The notes: generated by a model not told the origin, from the letters alone. DNA of 42,322 bases from Methylobacterium isbiliense (GCF_022179325.1 NZ_BPQQ01000028.1:1-42322); one strand, 5' to 3'; counted from the stretch's first letter, positions 23,880-32,434 are shown. Numbers and translations: made by a program.

Positions 23880-24280
23880 TGCCCGGACCCATAGGTGAGT
23901 TCGAACGGGCAGGAAAAGCCCGCCGGGATGGCTGGCCCGCCCGCGTGGGGCACGACCATGATCGAGACGACACGCGGGTTCGTCATCTGCGGCGAGGACG
24001 CCAGCACCTCGCTCGTGCGGGCGAGGAACCGCGTGCCGGTCGTCGCCGTGACCGTATCGCCTATGGCCATCACGGACTTGACCCGGATGTCGTGCACGCA
24101 CGGATTCACGCCGCGGTATGAGGTGGCGCCGACCGGCTGCGTGATCTGGTACTGCTGCGGCGCCGCCGTGGCGACGAGGATGTTCGGCTCGCCCATCCGG
24201 AAGAAGGGCGTGGTGTCGGCGGCGCGGGCAGCCGCCCCGAGGGCCAGCCAGAGCGAGAGCAGCGAGAGCAGTCGGCGCAT
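23876..24280 (-). CDS. Exported beta-rich protein of the head block
   Basis: 134 aa from the ATG at 24280. Residues 1-21 are a signal peptide ([17 protein letters not shown]). The mature part is beta-rich with two Cys ([20 protein letters not shown]), suggesting one disulphide. It is the middle gene of three coupled genes encoding exported proteins. No family recognised. With the collagen-like partner it may form a surface appendage or decoration. Confidence 0.65.
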   Translation of the reverse strand: MRRLLSLLSLWLALGAAARAADTTPFFRMGEPNILVATAAPQQYQITQPVGATSYRGVNPCVHDIRVKSVMAIGDTVTATTGTRFLARTSEVLASSPQMTNPRVVSIMVVPHAGGPAIPAGFSCPFELTYGSGQ

Positions 24281-24804
24281 CACTGATACCCCAGGAAGCC
24301 CGAGACATCCCCGGCCGCGGGCGCGGTGGTGTCCGCATCGCCGTTCGCCGCCGTCACCGACATGCTGATGCCTGCCGTGAAGGCGAGCCCGAAGGACGTG
24401 GTGAACTGCTGGCAGGAGCCGGCCGAGAGGGCGATCGCGCCCGCGGCGACGGGGGTGGTGCCCGTCACGGCCGCAGGGCTGTCGTAGAACCGCACGTAGC
24501 GCGTCGCCGCCGCGTTGTTGCAGAGGTTGAAGCTGTAGAGCCGGCCCGGACTGGTCTTGACCGCCGTGGCTGCCGCGCTCGAACCGCTCATCACGCGATA
24601 GATCGACAGGCCTCCGGCCGGCGTCGCGCTCGGCGGCGCGGATCCGATGCACAGCCGCCCGTCGGGCGTGACGGTCTGGGCGGCGAAGTCGCCGGGCCCG
24701 TAGGTGACGCTCCCGCAATTCGGGACGATCCGCGCGCCGGTCTGCGCCCACGCCGAGGCGGGCGCGAGCGCCAGCAGCAACGCGAGGAGGCCCGCGCGGC
24801 GCAT
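24280..24804 (-). CDS. Exported beta-sandwich-like protein of the head block
   Basis: 174 aa from the ATG at 24804; a GTG one codon earlier is possible. The signal peptide is residues 1-20 ([15 protein letters not shown]). The mature part ([20 protein letters not shown], then [20 protein letters not shown]) has a repeat-like beta pattern with paired Cys, resembling small domains found in phage decoration or fibre proteins. Coupled by 1-nt overlaps on both sides. Confidence 0.65.
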   Translation of the reverse strand: MRRAGLLALLLALAPASAWAQTGARIVPNCGSVTYGPGDFAAQTVTPDGRLCIGSAPPSATPAGGLSIYRVMSGSSAAATAVKTSPGRLYSFNLCNNAAATRYVRFYDSPAAVTGTTPVAAGAIALSAGSCQQFTTSFGLAFTAGISMSVTAANGDADTTAPAAGDVSGFLGYQ

Positions 24805-25361
24805 CACGCGGCCTCGGCCGTCATGCGGCTCATCTCGGCGTCGGCCTCCTCCTCGGTGCGGAAGCCGGCGCTGACGCGCTCCTCGCCGCGCATCACGAAC
24901 CAGAGGCCGCGCGGCCCCTTGCTAGTGCGGAGATCCGCGGGCGAAACGGTGGAGCCAGGCGCCGGCTCGGGCTGGGCCGGGGCGGGAGAGGCGGGCTCGG
25001 TGCCGCCCACCGGCTCGTCGGAGCGCCCGCGCTCCTCCTCGGTCCGCTCGCGGGCCTCGTAGACGGCCGCGCCCTGCTCGATGTCCTCGGCCATCTCGTG
25101 CAGCACGGCGAGTTGCTCGGCCGGCGACAGCTCGGCGAAGGGCAGTCCGGCCATGCGGCGCTTCAGGCCGACCACGCGCAGAGTGATGGCGGCCGCGGCG
25201 TCGCGCACCGCCGGGTCGAGGAGCGGGGCCGCCGAAGCCGCCGAGGCGCCGGCCGCGTCATCCCAGAGCACGTGCTCGGGCCGCCGGTCCGCCTCGTTGA
25301 TCGTCATCATGGTGCCGGGCGCGGCCGGGTTGTGGACGCGGATCGTGGGGATGCGGGACAT
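24804..25361 (-). CDS. Hypothetical head-region protein
   Basis: 185 aa. It begins MSRIPTIRVHNPAAPGTMMT. The middle has a helical segment (LSPAEQLAVLHEMAEDIEQG) and a Pro/Glu-rich linker. The C-terminus is GLWFVMRGEERVSAGFRTEE. Similar short proteins occur downstream of capsid genes in alphaproteobacterial phages. Function unknown. A triple repeat and hairpin lie just upstream (25383-25427). Confidence 0.65.
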   Translation of the reverse strand: MSRIPTIRVHNPAAPGTMMTINEADRRPEHVLWDDAAGASAASAAPLLDPAVRDAAAAITLRVVGLKRRMAGLPFAELSPAEQLAVLHEMAEDIEQGAAVYEARERTEEERGRSDEPVGGTEPASPAPAQPEPAPGSTVSPADLRTSKGPRGLWFVMRGEERVSAGFRTEEEADAEMSRMTAEAA

Positions 25362-25382
25362 CGGCGGCTCGGGCTACAGCGG

Positions 25383-25427
25383 CGGTCGGAAACGGTCGGA
25401 AACGGTCGGAAACTAGGTTTCCGACCG
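25383..25427. repeat. Three 10-bp direct repeats and a perfect hairpin between head genes
   Basis: CGGTCGGAAA occurs three times head to tail (25383, 25393, 25403). The last copy is the left arm of a perfect inverted repeat: CGGTCGGAAAC (25403-25413), loop TAG, GTTTCCGACCG (25417-25427). It separates the 159-aa gene from the 185-aa gene. There is no T-run on the minus strand after the stem, so a simple terminator is unlikely. An mRNA-processing or protein-binding site is possible. Confidence 0.8.
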
Positions 25428-25444
25428 AAGGGGCGCCGTGCGCC

Positions 25445-25924
25445 TCAGCCGCGGGACCAGCCCGCGCGGAGATAGTCGCCGACCATCTCGGGGTGCACGT
25501 AGGCCACCGCCGGCTCGCCCGCGGCCAGGGTGTCGGAGGTCGTGAGGACCAGCTTCACCTTGCCCTCCGCGTCCGGGCTGAGGCCGGGCGCGAGCTGCGG
25601 GTTCTCGGGGGTGTTCGAGAACTTCTGCGCGTGGTGGTCGCCCACCGCGCGGTCGGGCTCGACGACGGCCGAGAGCGCCTTGGCCTCCGCGGCCGTGGTC
25701 GCTTCGGTGCTGGTCTCCTCCTCGGCGCGCGCCTGCTCGGCCGCCGCGCGCTTGTCGTCGGCCTCCTGGTGCGCCTTGTCGGCGGCGATCTGCTCCTTGG
25801 TCTTGCCGGCGTCGGCGGCGGCCGCGTCGGCCTTCTCCTGCGCCTCGCGGGCCTTCACGTCGGCCTTGTGCGCCGCGTCGTCCGCGCGCGCGGCATCGGT
25901 CTGCTTCCGGGTTTCGTCGGCCAT
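25445..25924 (-). CDS. Alanine-rich coiled-coil protein next to the capsid gene
   Basis: 159 aa. Residues 1-90 are a highly charged Ala/Lys/Glu/Asp helix (KADVKAREAQEKADAAAADA). The C-terminal half (KLVLTTSDTLAAGEPAVAYV, then HPEMVGDYLRAGWSRG) looks globular. It follows the coat gene by 70 nt. It may be a decoration, capsid-fibre or stabilising protein; not recognised. Confidence 0.6.
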   Translation of the reverse strand: MADETRKQTDAARADDAAHKADVKAREAQEKADAAAADAGKTKEQIAADKAHQEADDKRAAAEQARAEEETSTEATTAAEAKALSAVVEPDRAVGDHHAQKFSNTPENPQLAPGLSPDAEGKVKLVLTTSDTLAAGEPAVAYVHPEMVGDYLRAGWSRG

Positions 25925-25994
25925 CGCGGCCTCCTGCTCTCGATTTTGCGGGATAGGCGGGGGCGAGCCGGCCTCAGGCCGGCCCGAGGCAGGA

Positions 25995-27161
25995 TCAGCC
26001 CTGCAGGACGGCGACGAAGTCCGGCTTGACGACGGCCGCGCCCCAGGCGAGCGCGATCTCGTACTGGACCTGCCGATATTGCATGTAGGTCGAGATCTCG
26101 AACGCGATGCCGGAGACCGGATCGACGACCGTGATGCGATCCAGCGCCGAATCCTGCGGCACGCCGTTGACCACCGGCAGTGCCGGGGCGCGGGTCGCCA
26201 GCACGATCGAGGACCGGCTGAACGCGAGGTTCGGGGTGTAGCTGTTCGACAGCGTCACCGCATCGCCCGCGGCGTGCGCCTGCCGGAGGCCGGGCGAGCC
26301 GATGGTGATCGTGCCCGGGGCGGAAATGTCCGTGCCCACGACGACGTACTTGTTGGCGTCGCCCGCGAGCGTGATCACGTCGCCCGGGTTCACGGTGCCG
26401 GTGCCGGTGGCGAGCGCCAGCCAGGTCGTGCCGACCGGATAGGAGCCCGCGCCGAGCACGTAGCTCGCACCCGTGCCCTTCACGATCGGCTTTACGCCCG
26501 CGGAGTTGTGGATGTCGAACCCCTCGACCCGGGCGATGATGCCGTCGCGCAGCAGCTGATCCGTGCCGGCCTCGTTGGCCTTGAACAGGACCGACTGCTT
26601 GCCGCGCAGGTTGTTGATCGCGGCCGAGCCGAGGATCATCTGGCGGTCGATCATCGGCGCGCCGTTGTTGTCGAGGATCATGTGCATGTTCGAGAAGTCG
26701 GTGAAGTCGCCGGCCGTCCCGAACGGCGCCGTGCCCGGCGTGCCGTAGGCGCGCGAGGCGGCGCGGACGGCCTTGGTGACGACGTCCACCTCGATCGCGT
26801 TGGCGAGGGTGCGGAAGCCCTGCGCGAACTGGTCGGCGAGGACGCGGTTCACGCCCGGCCCGCCGGTGTTGAGGCCCAGCTGCTCCTCGCCGTTCCAGCG
26901 GATCGGCACGCGCTTGGCGTTGTCGATCGTCAGCTGCAGGCTGCCGAGGGTCTGGTCGCCGTCGTTCGGCGGGGTCACCGCCGGCACGATGTCGCTGGCG
27001 GTCACCGCCGGGGTGATGAACGAGGTCACCTGTTGGCCCTTGGCCGCGCGCGAGACCTGGCTGTCACGGTTCACCGCGGGGATGATACCGATCATCTCCC
27101 GGGAGACCTGGTCGAGACCTTCGTAAATGGTCGGGATCAATCCCGTCAGGGTGTTGGCCAC
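25995..27161 (-). CDS. Major capsid protein, P22 coat-like
   Basis: 388 aa, starting with GTG at 27161 preceded by GAGAGGA on the minus strand 8-9 nt upstream. The sequence (ANTLTGLIPTIYEGLDQVSR, then FTDFSNMHMILDNNGAPMID, then SAAINNLRGKQSVLFKANEA, then HNSAGVKP) matches the P22 coat-protein family (HK97 fold with an inserted domain). It builds the icosahedral head. Position after the scaffold gene is standard. Confidence 0.9.
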   Translation of the reverse strand: MANTLTGLIPTIYEGLDQVSREMIGIIPAVNRDSQVSRAAKGQQVTSFITPAVTASDIVPAVTPPNDGDQTLGSLQLTIDNAKRVPIRWNGEEQLGLNTGGPGVNRVLADQFAQGFRTLANAIEVDVVTKAVRAASRAYGTPGTAPFGTAGDFTDFSNMHMILDNNGAPMIDRQMILGSAAINNLRGKQSVLFKANEAGTDQLLRDGIIARVEGFDIHNSAGVKPIVKGTGASYVLGAGSYPVGTTWLALATGTGTVNPGDVITLAGDANKYVVVGTDISAPGTITIGSPGLRQAHAAGDAVTLSNSYTPNLAFSRSSIVLATRAPALPVVNGVPQDSALDRITVVDPVSGIAFEISTYMQYRQVQYEIALAWGAAVVKPDFVAVLQG

Positions 27162-27273
27162 GGTGTGGATCCTCTCGGATGGGGAGGTTGCGTCAGGGGT
27201 CGGGCCATCCGGCCCAGGCGCCGCTCCCCATCCGGGTGACGGCCGATATGCCGCGCCTCAGGCGCGCGGCTGA

Positions 27274-28080
27274 TCAGTCGACGAGGGACGCTTCGCCCTT
27301 GCGGACGGCGACCATCGCCGCGGATTGCTGAGCGGGCGGGAGCTTGTCGAACTCGGCCCGGGTGTAGGTGCGGGCGCCGCCGTTGCCGTTGCTCGGGCGG
27401 GCGCCGGAACCCGACGAATTGGTGCCCTTGAGGATCGAATCCCGGTAGGGATCGGCCGCGATGAGGTGTTCGAGCGCCTCGTCGAAATCCGCGACCTCGC
27501 CCGGCTTCGCCCGGGAATAGATCGGGTTGCCGGCGTGATCCTTGGCGATGATCTTGCCGTTCTCGACGGCGAAGTGCTTGCCGAACTGCGCCTGCAGGAA
27601 GGTCGGCGGAATCGCGACCTTCTCCGCGACGAACTTCGAGCGGCTGAACGAGCCGCCGATCTTCTCTTCGTAGAGCGCCGACTGCAGGCCGTTGCGCTCG
27701 CCCTCGAGCTTGGCGATCTGCTCCGCGCTCGCCATGGCGACCGCCTCGACCTGTTCGCGGGCGGCCTTGGCGGCGGCGTCGCGGATCTCCTGAACCTTGC
27801 CGGCGGTGACGAGCTGGCCCTGGTCGAGGTTGCGGACGGTCTCCATGGCCTTCCGGGCGGCCTCGGCGTCCTCGATGCCCTCGAACGCCTTCAACCGGCC
27901 CTCGGCCGCCTCCTTGGCCTCGCGGTGGGCCTTGGCTTCGCCGTTCAGCCGCGTGATCGTCCCGATGGTGTGCGGGGCGTCGAAGGCGATCTCCTTGCCG
28001 GCCTCGTCGACGTAGACGGGCTTCCCGTCCTGCACGGCCGCATAGGTCGCGCCGTTCACCTCGATGGTCTTGAGCTTCAT
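27274..28080 (-). CDS. Capsid scaffolding-type protein (DUF6651-like)
   Basis: 268 aa from the ATG at 28080. An ATG 7 codons upstream (28101) is possible, but MKLKTIEVNGATYAAVQDGK is the usual beginning of this family. The middle (about 55-140) is a long charged helix (AKAHREAKEAAEGRLKAFEG) and the C-terminus is TYTRAEFDKLPPAQQSAAM. Scaffold-like composition and position right before the coat gene support an internal assembly scaffold. Not an enzyme. Confidence 0.75.
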   Translation of the reverse strand: MKLKTIEVNGATYAAVQDGKPVYVDEAGKEIAFDAPHTIGTITRLNGEAKAHREAKEAAEGRLKAFEGIEDAEAARKAMETVRNLDQGQLVTAGKVQEIRDAAAKAAREQVEAVAMASAEQIAKLEGERNGLQSALYEEKIGGSFSRSKFVAEKVAIPPTFLQAQFGKHFAVENGKIIAKDHAGNPIYSRAKPGEVADFDEALEHLIAADPYRDSILKGTNSSGSGARPSNGNGGARTYTRAEFDKLPPAQQSAAMVAVRKGEASLVD

Positions 28081-28200
28081 CGGTCTGGCTTTCTCGGGCA
28101 TCCGCCCGGGTGGGTGGGGCGATCCCGCCCCGGTGCGCCGCTGCCTATCCAGGCGTGCGGCCTCATGGCCCCGGCGTTGGCCGGGGATCTCGTGGACGCC

Positions 28201-28293
28201 TCAGCGCGCGAAGGCGGCGAGGCCGAGCGCCAGGACGGCGAGCCCGAGGCAGAGCAGCATCACGCCGACGGCGATGCGGTCGCCCTCTGTCAT
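28201..28293 (-). CDS. 30-aa single-span membrane microprotein
   Basis: The ATG at 28293 gives MTEGDRIAVGVMLLCLGLAV and continues with a hydrophobic segment ending LAAFAR. It has one predicted transmembrane helix (residues about 7-27), starts 8 nt after the portal stop, and ends 121 nt before the scaffold start. Small membrane proteins here are known in other phages, but a holin role is not supported by the position. The protein-like pattern and tight spacing favour a real gene. Confidence 0.5.
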   Translation of the reverse strand: MTEGDRIAVGVMLLCLGLAVLALGLAAFAR

Positions 28294-28300
28294 CCGCCGC

Positions 28301-29833
28301 TCACGCGGCCTGCGGCGGAACACGGCGCGGCGGAGGGGCGGGCGGCGGCACCAGCGGCTCACCGGTGCGCGGGTCGATCTCTTCCTCGGGTTCGAGGCCG
28401 CGCTGCTCCTCGGCCAGGAGAGCCACCTCGTCGTCCGCGTTGAACTCGCTCGGCAGCACGTCGAACCGGCGTAGTCCGGCCCAATAGGTGCGCTGGCTGA
28501 TGTCGCGGTCGGCCCGCGCGTCGCGCAGCGCCTGCAGCGGCGCCTGGGCGAACGGCAGGGCCGAGAAGTCGGTCGAGACCGTCACCTCGGCGGTCTTCTC
28601 CTCGCCGAGCCATTCCGACGTGAAGACGAGCGCCTGTTCGAGGGCATCCTTCAGGGCGAGCGCCCACTGCTGGACCGCGCTGTGCGCCTTGGCCGCCTCG
28701 ACCGAGGTCGCGGTGGCGGTGGGCGCGCCGCTACCTGGCGTGAGCGGCTGCATCCCGAGCCGGCGCATGGCCTCGGTGATGGCGGCGACGTGGTTGCGGA
28801 TCTCGGCGATGTTCTCGGCGGCCGGCTGGATGTAGTCGAAGTCCCGAGGGGCCTGATCGGCGCCGGCCTCGCCCGTCCAGAGGATGCGCTTCGGCCCGAT
28901 CTCGACGGTGGGCGCCGGCGCCATGCCCTTGCCCTTGAGCATGGGCGAGCCGGCGAAGGTCAGCACCTCCTCCTGCCGGCTGAGGGCTTGATACAGCTCG
29001 ATCTGCATCCCGGCGAGTTCTTCGAGCGGCGGCTTCACCCGCAGCACGCCCAGACGGCGCCCGGTGCGGAACAGGTGCAGCGGCACCGACGAGGCCCTCT
29101 TGGGCCCGCGGGCGATCACGCCCGAACTCACCTCGCGATAGTCGTGCTCGTCCGGCGCCTTCTCCCAGACCGCCCAGCGGCCGGGCTCGTAGACCCGCAC
29201 GCGCTCGGTCTTGGTCTCGCCGAATCCGGCTTGGTCGACCGCGCACTCGCGGATCCGGACGTGCTGGATGACCTCGCGCCCGCCCTGCCATGTCGTGTAG
29301 AGCGCGACGATGTCGCTGGCGTCGATCTGCAGCCAGTAGGGCCGCGCACCGGCCGCGCGCTCCTCGGCGATCGTCAGCGGGCGGCTCGCGCCCATGCCCT
29401 CGGCGGCCGAGCCGTCGGCGCGGCGGTGCATGTCCGGGTAATCGACGAAGATGCCGTGCAGCCCCTTCGCGATGCCCAGCGAGAACGACTCGGCGGCGAA
29501 CTGCGTCAGGTTGTGGCCGCACCCGTCGATGTCCTCGGCGAGTTCCTTGATCCGCGGCGAGGTGCCCTCGCTCAGGCCGACGTCCTCGCTGAACGGCTTC
29601 GACGCGAGCGCGCGCAGCGCGTCCTCGAACTCCGGCCGCCAGGGCGCGGCGGCCTTGCGCCGCTCGTATTCGCCATCCGGCTCGCCCTCGAACCGGGGCA
29701 GGTACTTCACGCCGGCTGCACGGATGGCCGCCGCGCCCGCGAGCACGTCGCCGATGAGCGTCCAGGCCCGTTCCATGGCCTGCCGCTCCGACGACAGAGC
29801 CGCCGGGTTGGGCTTCGCGTCCACCACGATCAC
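28301..29833 (-). CDS. Portal protein (DUF4055 family)
   Basis: 510 aa. It matches the DUF4055 portal type: KYLPRFEGEPDGEYERRKAA, then FAAESFSLGIAKGLHGIFVD, then PYWLQIDASDIVALYTTWQG, then APTVEIGPKRILWTG and AKAHSAVQQWALALKDALEQ. It forms the dodecameric DNA gate of the head and binds terminase. Its start overlaps the terminase large subunit stop by 4 nt. Length is normal for the family. Confidence 0.88.
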   Translation of the reverse strand: MIVVDAKPNPAALSSERQAMERAWTLIGDVLAGAAAIRAAGVKYLPRFEGEPDGEYERRKAAAPWRPEFEDALRALASKPFSEDVGLSEGTSPRIKELAEDIDGCGHNLTQFAAESFSLGIAKGLHGIFVDYPDMHRRADGSAAEGMGASRPLTIAEERAAGARPYWLQIDASDIVALYTTWQGGREVIQHVRIRECAVDQAGFGETKTERVRVYEPGRWAVWEKAPDEHDYREVSSGVIARGPKRASSVPLHLFRTGRRLGVLRVKPPLEELAGMQIELYQALSRQEEVLTFAGSPMLKGKGMAPAPTVEIGPKRILWTGEAGADQAPRDFDYIQPAAENIAEIRNHVAAITEAMRRLGMQPLTPGSGAPTATATSVEAAKAHSAVQQWALALKDALEQALVFTSEWLGEEKTAEVTVSTDFSALPFAQAPLQALRDARADRDISQRTYWAGLRRFDVLPSEFNADDEVALLAEEQRGLEPEEEIDPRTGEPLVPPPAPPPRRVPPQAA

Positions 29834-31185
29834 CGCCTCACGACCTGCAAGCCGGAGCCCGGCGGCGAGGATTGGCGCTCGACCATCAGTTCAGTCAGCG
29901 CCCAGACCAACGCATCAACGCGATCTGGCGAGCCCTCACCCACGAAACCATCATGCGTGATCGCGCACATCTGGTCCTCAAGCGGCGCCAGCCCCTCGCC
30001 GCAGTGCGTGACTCGCCCTTGCTCGTACAGCGCCGCGATCGGCTCGGCGCGCAGCACCTTGCCTCGCGATGCGTTAACCATGGTCACCGGCACCTTGGGA
30101 TCTGCTGTCCTGATCACGCTCTGGACCATGGCTCCGCCGAAGTTCTTTTCCGCTACGATGCGGTCGCCCTTGAAGGTGCCGAACGCCTCGACGGTCCTGC
30201 GGCCCCAACCGGCAGGTGACAGCTTGCAGGTCCAGTCGCCCAGCACGTAGGCGCGGCCGTCCACGCCTTTGCCGGCGATCACGATGCCGATGCCGTCACC
30301 CTTGTCCTCACCGGTTGTGCCTGATGGGTCGACCCCGACCACGACCCGCTGCATGTCCGGTAGATCGCAGCGCGTCCGGGCCGTGTCGATCATCGCGCGC
30401 GTCCAGAGGGCGCCGGGCACATCGTCGAGCAGTTCCGCCTCAAGTTCTTGGCGACCGAGCCGGGTGCCGCCGTAGCGCTCTTGGATGGCCGCCAGAAACG
30501 AGGCGGCCAAATTGTCGGCGTTGTCGAGGGTTCGACCTCGCGTGACCACCGTGCGGGCATCAGTCAGCAGGGCGCGCACAAGGGGGATGGGCCGCGGCGT
30601 CGTCGTCACGACCTGTCGCGGATGGGCACCGAGGCGCAGTCCGAACTGCAGCTGATCCCAGGCCTCCTGCGCATAGCGCCACTTGGCCAGCTCGTCGCAC
30701 CATGCGCAGTCGAATTGCGGTCCGCGAAGCTGGTCCGGCTCGACTGCGTTGAAGAGCGTCGCTGTGGCGCCGTTCGGCCACGTCAACCGCCGCTTGGACG
30801 GTTCGTATTCAGGCCTGCTCCAAGGCGGCGAGATCGCGAGCAGTCCACTCTCGCCCTCCACCATGACGTCTCGGGCATCCGCTGCGGTCTCCGCCACGAG
30901 AGCGATGCGGCCTGCCCTTCCGGCCTCGACCTCGCCGCGAATCCACTCGGCCCCGGTGCGGGTCTTGCCCCAGCCTCGACCAGCGCTGATCAGCCACGTG
31001 CCCCAGTCGCCGGGCGGAGCCAGTTGATCGGGTCGCGACCACGCCCGCCAGTCGAACTCCAATTCTTCCGCATCGCTGTCGGGGAGGTCGCGGAGGATCT
31101 CTGGCCTATGCCGGGAAACCCAGCCGAGCAGCGAGGCGGTCGAGGGCACCCCCAGGCTTGTTCTGAGGCTCGTCAGGATGCTCAT
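29830..31185 (-). CDS. terL: Terminase large subunit
   Basis: 451 aa. Walker A at residues 69-75 (GRGWGKT), Walker B at 158-165 (FDCAWCDE with Asp164/Glu165), motor coupling region QVVTTTPRP, and the RNase H-like nuclease beginning GVDPSG (Asp286) with GDGIGIVIAGK. It belongs to the Terminase_6/COG5323 group of alphaproteobacterial phages. It packages and cuts phage DNA. The chosen ATG (31185) overlaps the small subunit by 80 nt. A later start is possible, but EELEFDWRAWSRPDQL upstream of Walker A must be kept. Confidence 0.93.
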   Translation of the reverse strand: MSILTSLRTSLGVPSTASLLGWVSRHRPEILRDLPDSDAEELEFDWRAWSRPDQLAPPGDWGTWLISAGRGWGKTRTGAEWIRGEVEAGRAGRIALVAETAADARDVMVEGESGLLAISPPWSRPEYEPSKRRLTWPNGATATLFNAVEPDQLRGPQFDCAWCDELAKWRYAQEAWDQLQFGLRLGAHPRQVVTTTPRPIPLVRALLTDARTVVTRGRTLDNADNLAASFLAAIQERYGGTRLGRQELEAELLDDVPGALWTRAMIDTARTRCDLPDMQRVVVGVDPSGTTGEDKGDGIGIVIAGKGVDGRAYVLGDWTCKLSPAGWGRRTVEAFGTFKGDRIVAEKNFGGAMVQSVIRTADPKVPVTMVNASRGKVLRAEPIAALYEQGRVTHCGEGLAPLEDQMCAITHDGFVGEGSPDRVDALVWALTELMVERQSSPPGSGLQVVRR

Positions 31186-31651
31186 CGAGGTTGTGAGCTT
31201 GCCGCTCCAGCGGGATCAGGCGGGCCGTCACGCGAGAAAGCTTCTCCAGCAAGTCGCCGGGGCTCTCCCGTTCGCCGAGCAACGGCCCGTCGGGCTGACC
31301 GCCCTGCAGGAACGTCGCAAGGCGATCGGCGAGGACGCGCTTCAGCCCGTGAAGTTGCTGCAGATCCCTGCGATGGGAGGTGACAACATCGAAACCGGCT
31401 TGTGCGGCTTGCCCGATGATCTCCGCATCGGTTCGCGTGCGTTGAGAGTGAGAACCGTCAGCGCGAACCAGCTTCTCGCGAACCGCTTCGCGAACCTTGT
31501 CGGCCAGGGCACGGGTCCATCCCTCAGCCTTCGCACGCTTGCGGATAGCGGTGTCGGAAATCCCGTGCCGCTTGGCAATCTCGCGAAGGGAAAGCTGCCC
31601 GGCGCGGTACTCGGCCTCGATGGCCTCCCAGTCGAAGCGCTTGTCTGTCAT
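31106..31651 (-). CDS. Terminase small subunit-like HTH protein
   Basis: 181 aa. The N-terminal HTH (residues 6-48: DWEAIEAEYRAGQLSLREIA, then KRHGISDTAIRKRAKAEGW) is typical of phage small terminases. It is followed by helices suited to oligomerisation (LEKLSRVTARLIPLERQAHN). It recognises the packaging site and recruits the large subunit, whose gene overlaps by 80 nt. No clear Shine-Dalgarno precedes the ATG, because an intrinsic terminator lies only 11 nt upstream. Confidence 0.85.
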   Translation of the reverse strand: MTDKRFDWEAIEAEYRAGQLSLREIAKRHGISDTAIRKRAKAEGWTRALADKVREAVREKLVRADGSHSQRTRTDAEIIGQAAQAGFDVVTSHRRDLQQLHGLKRVLADRLATFLQGGQPDGPLLGERESPGDLLEKLSRVTARLIPLERQAHNLDEHPDEPQNKPGGALDRLAARLGFPA

Positions 31652-31662
31652 GAGCGAACGCG

Positions 31663-31694
31663 AAAAAGCCCCGTCACGATCACTCGCGCGGGGC
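31663..31694 (-). terminator. Intrinsic terminator upstream of the terminase genes
   Basis: Read on the minus strand: GCCCCG (31694-31689), a 15-nt loop, CGGGGC (31673-31668), then TTTTT (31667-31663). It stands between the NusG-like gene and the late operon. Late transcription from upstream must read through it, or terminase must have its own promoter. Confidence 0.6.
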
Positions 31695-31765
31695 CACCAA
31701 AGCTACCGCACGGGATGACGGTGACATTTATGCCACAGCCGGCCCGTGCGAACGCATCCTGAATA

Positions 31766-32380
31766 TCACGCGGCTGCCGCGAACTTCAAGCCGGCTGCCT
31801 TCGCCTGCCTGTGGGTCCATACGGCCTGTGGCGGCAGATCGCCGTTCCGGATCAGGTATGCAATCAGGCGCGGCCACGGGCGCTCCGGATGGCTCTGGCG
31901 CAAGGTCGCATCGAACTCGCCTCGCAGAATGCGCAGGCGCAGGTCGAAGACGTCATCCTCGGGCAGATCCGCCCACGCCAGGGAGGCGCCTCTCACGACG
32001 CGCTCCAGCCCCTCGATGCCCGCGATGCTTTGAAAGCTGTGATCCAGGCCGAACACGACCGTGCGGGCCAACAAAGGGCGCTCTGCGACGAACCGCTGCC
32101 GGGAGCGGATTCGCCAGAAGCGGATCATCGGCAGCACGGTGTCGATCTCGCGCCTCTGCATCTCGTCCCTGACCTTGATCTCGCATCCCGGGAATGTGAC
32201 CGCAGCGTGCCAGCGCAGTGGGTTCGGCTCGCCGGCAGCCTGCGCCATGGCGGCCGCCCGGCGCGTGTCCCGAGGCCATCGGCAGCGCTCGCCGAGGCGC
32301 AAAGCCGGGTCGGCCGGCAACGCCGGAACGTCCGTCGCCTCACCGGCGGCTTGGGCGAGGGCAGTACCACGGCGGGACAT
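31766..32380 (-). CDS. NusG-like (NGN-domain) phage antiterminator
   Basis: 204 aa from the ATG at 32380, with GGAG 6 nt upstream on the minus strand; a GTG 4 codons earlier is less likely. Residues about 57-165 match the NusG N-terminal domain: RWHAAVTFPGCEIKVRDEMQ, then REIDTVLPMIRFWR, then PLLARTVVFGLDHSFQSIAG and IEGLERVVRG. There is no clear KOW domain. A 55-residue Ala-rich extension precedes the NGN. NGN proteins bind the RNA polymerase clamp and suppress pausing or termination. Followed by a terminator and the packaging operon, it is a good candidate for the late-gene switch. Confidence 0.78.
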   Translation of the reverse strand: MSRRGTALAQAAGEATDVPALPADPALRLGERCRWPRDTRRAAAMAQAAGEPNPLRWHAAVTFPGCEIKVRDEMQRREIDTVLPMIRFWRIRSRQRFVAERPLLARTVVFGLDHSFQSIAGIEGLERVVRGASLAWADLPEDDVFDLRLRILRGEFDATLRQSHPERPWPRLIAYLIRNGDLPPQAVWTHRQAKAAGLKFAAAA

Positions 32381-32404
32381 CGCAAACTCCACGCTGCAGG
32401 ATGA

Positions 32405-32428
32405 GGGCCGGCACCGGAGCGCCGGCCC
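32405..32428. promoter_or_regulatory. Perfect 8-bp hairpin in the leader of the NusG-like gene
   Basis: GGGCCGGC (32405-32412), 8-nt loop, GCCGGCCC (32421-32428). It lies 25 nt upstream of the NusG-like ATG. No T-run follows on the minus strand, so it may be an RNA control element, or an autoregulatory or put/nut-like site. This is inference. Confidence 0.55.
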
Positions 32429-32434
32429 GGGATG

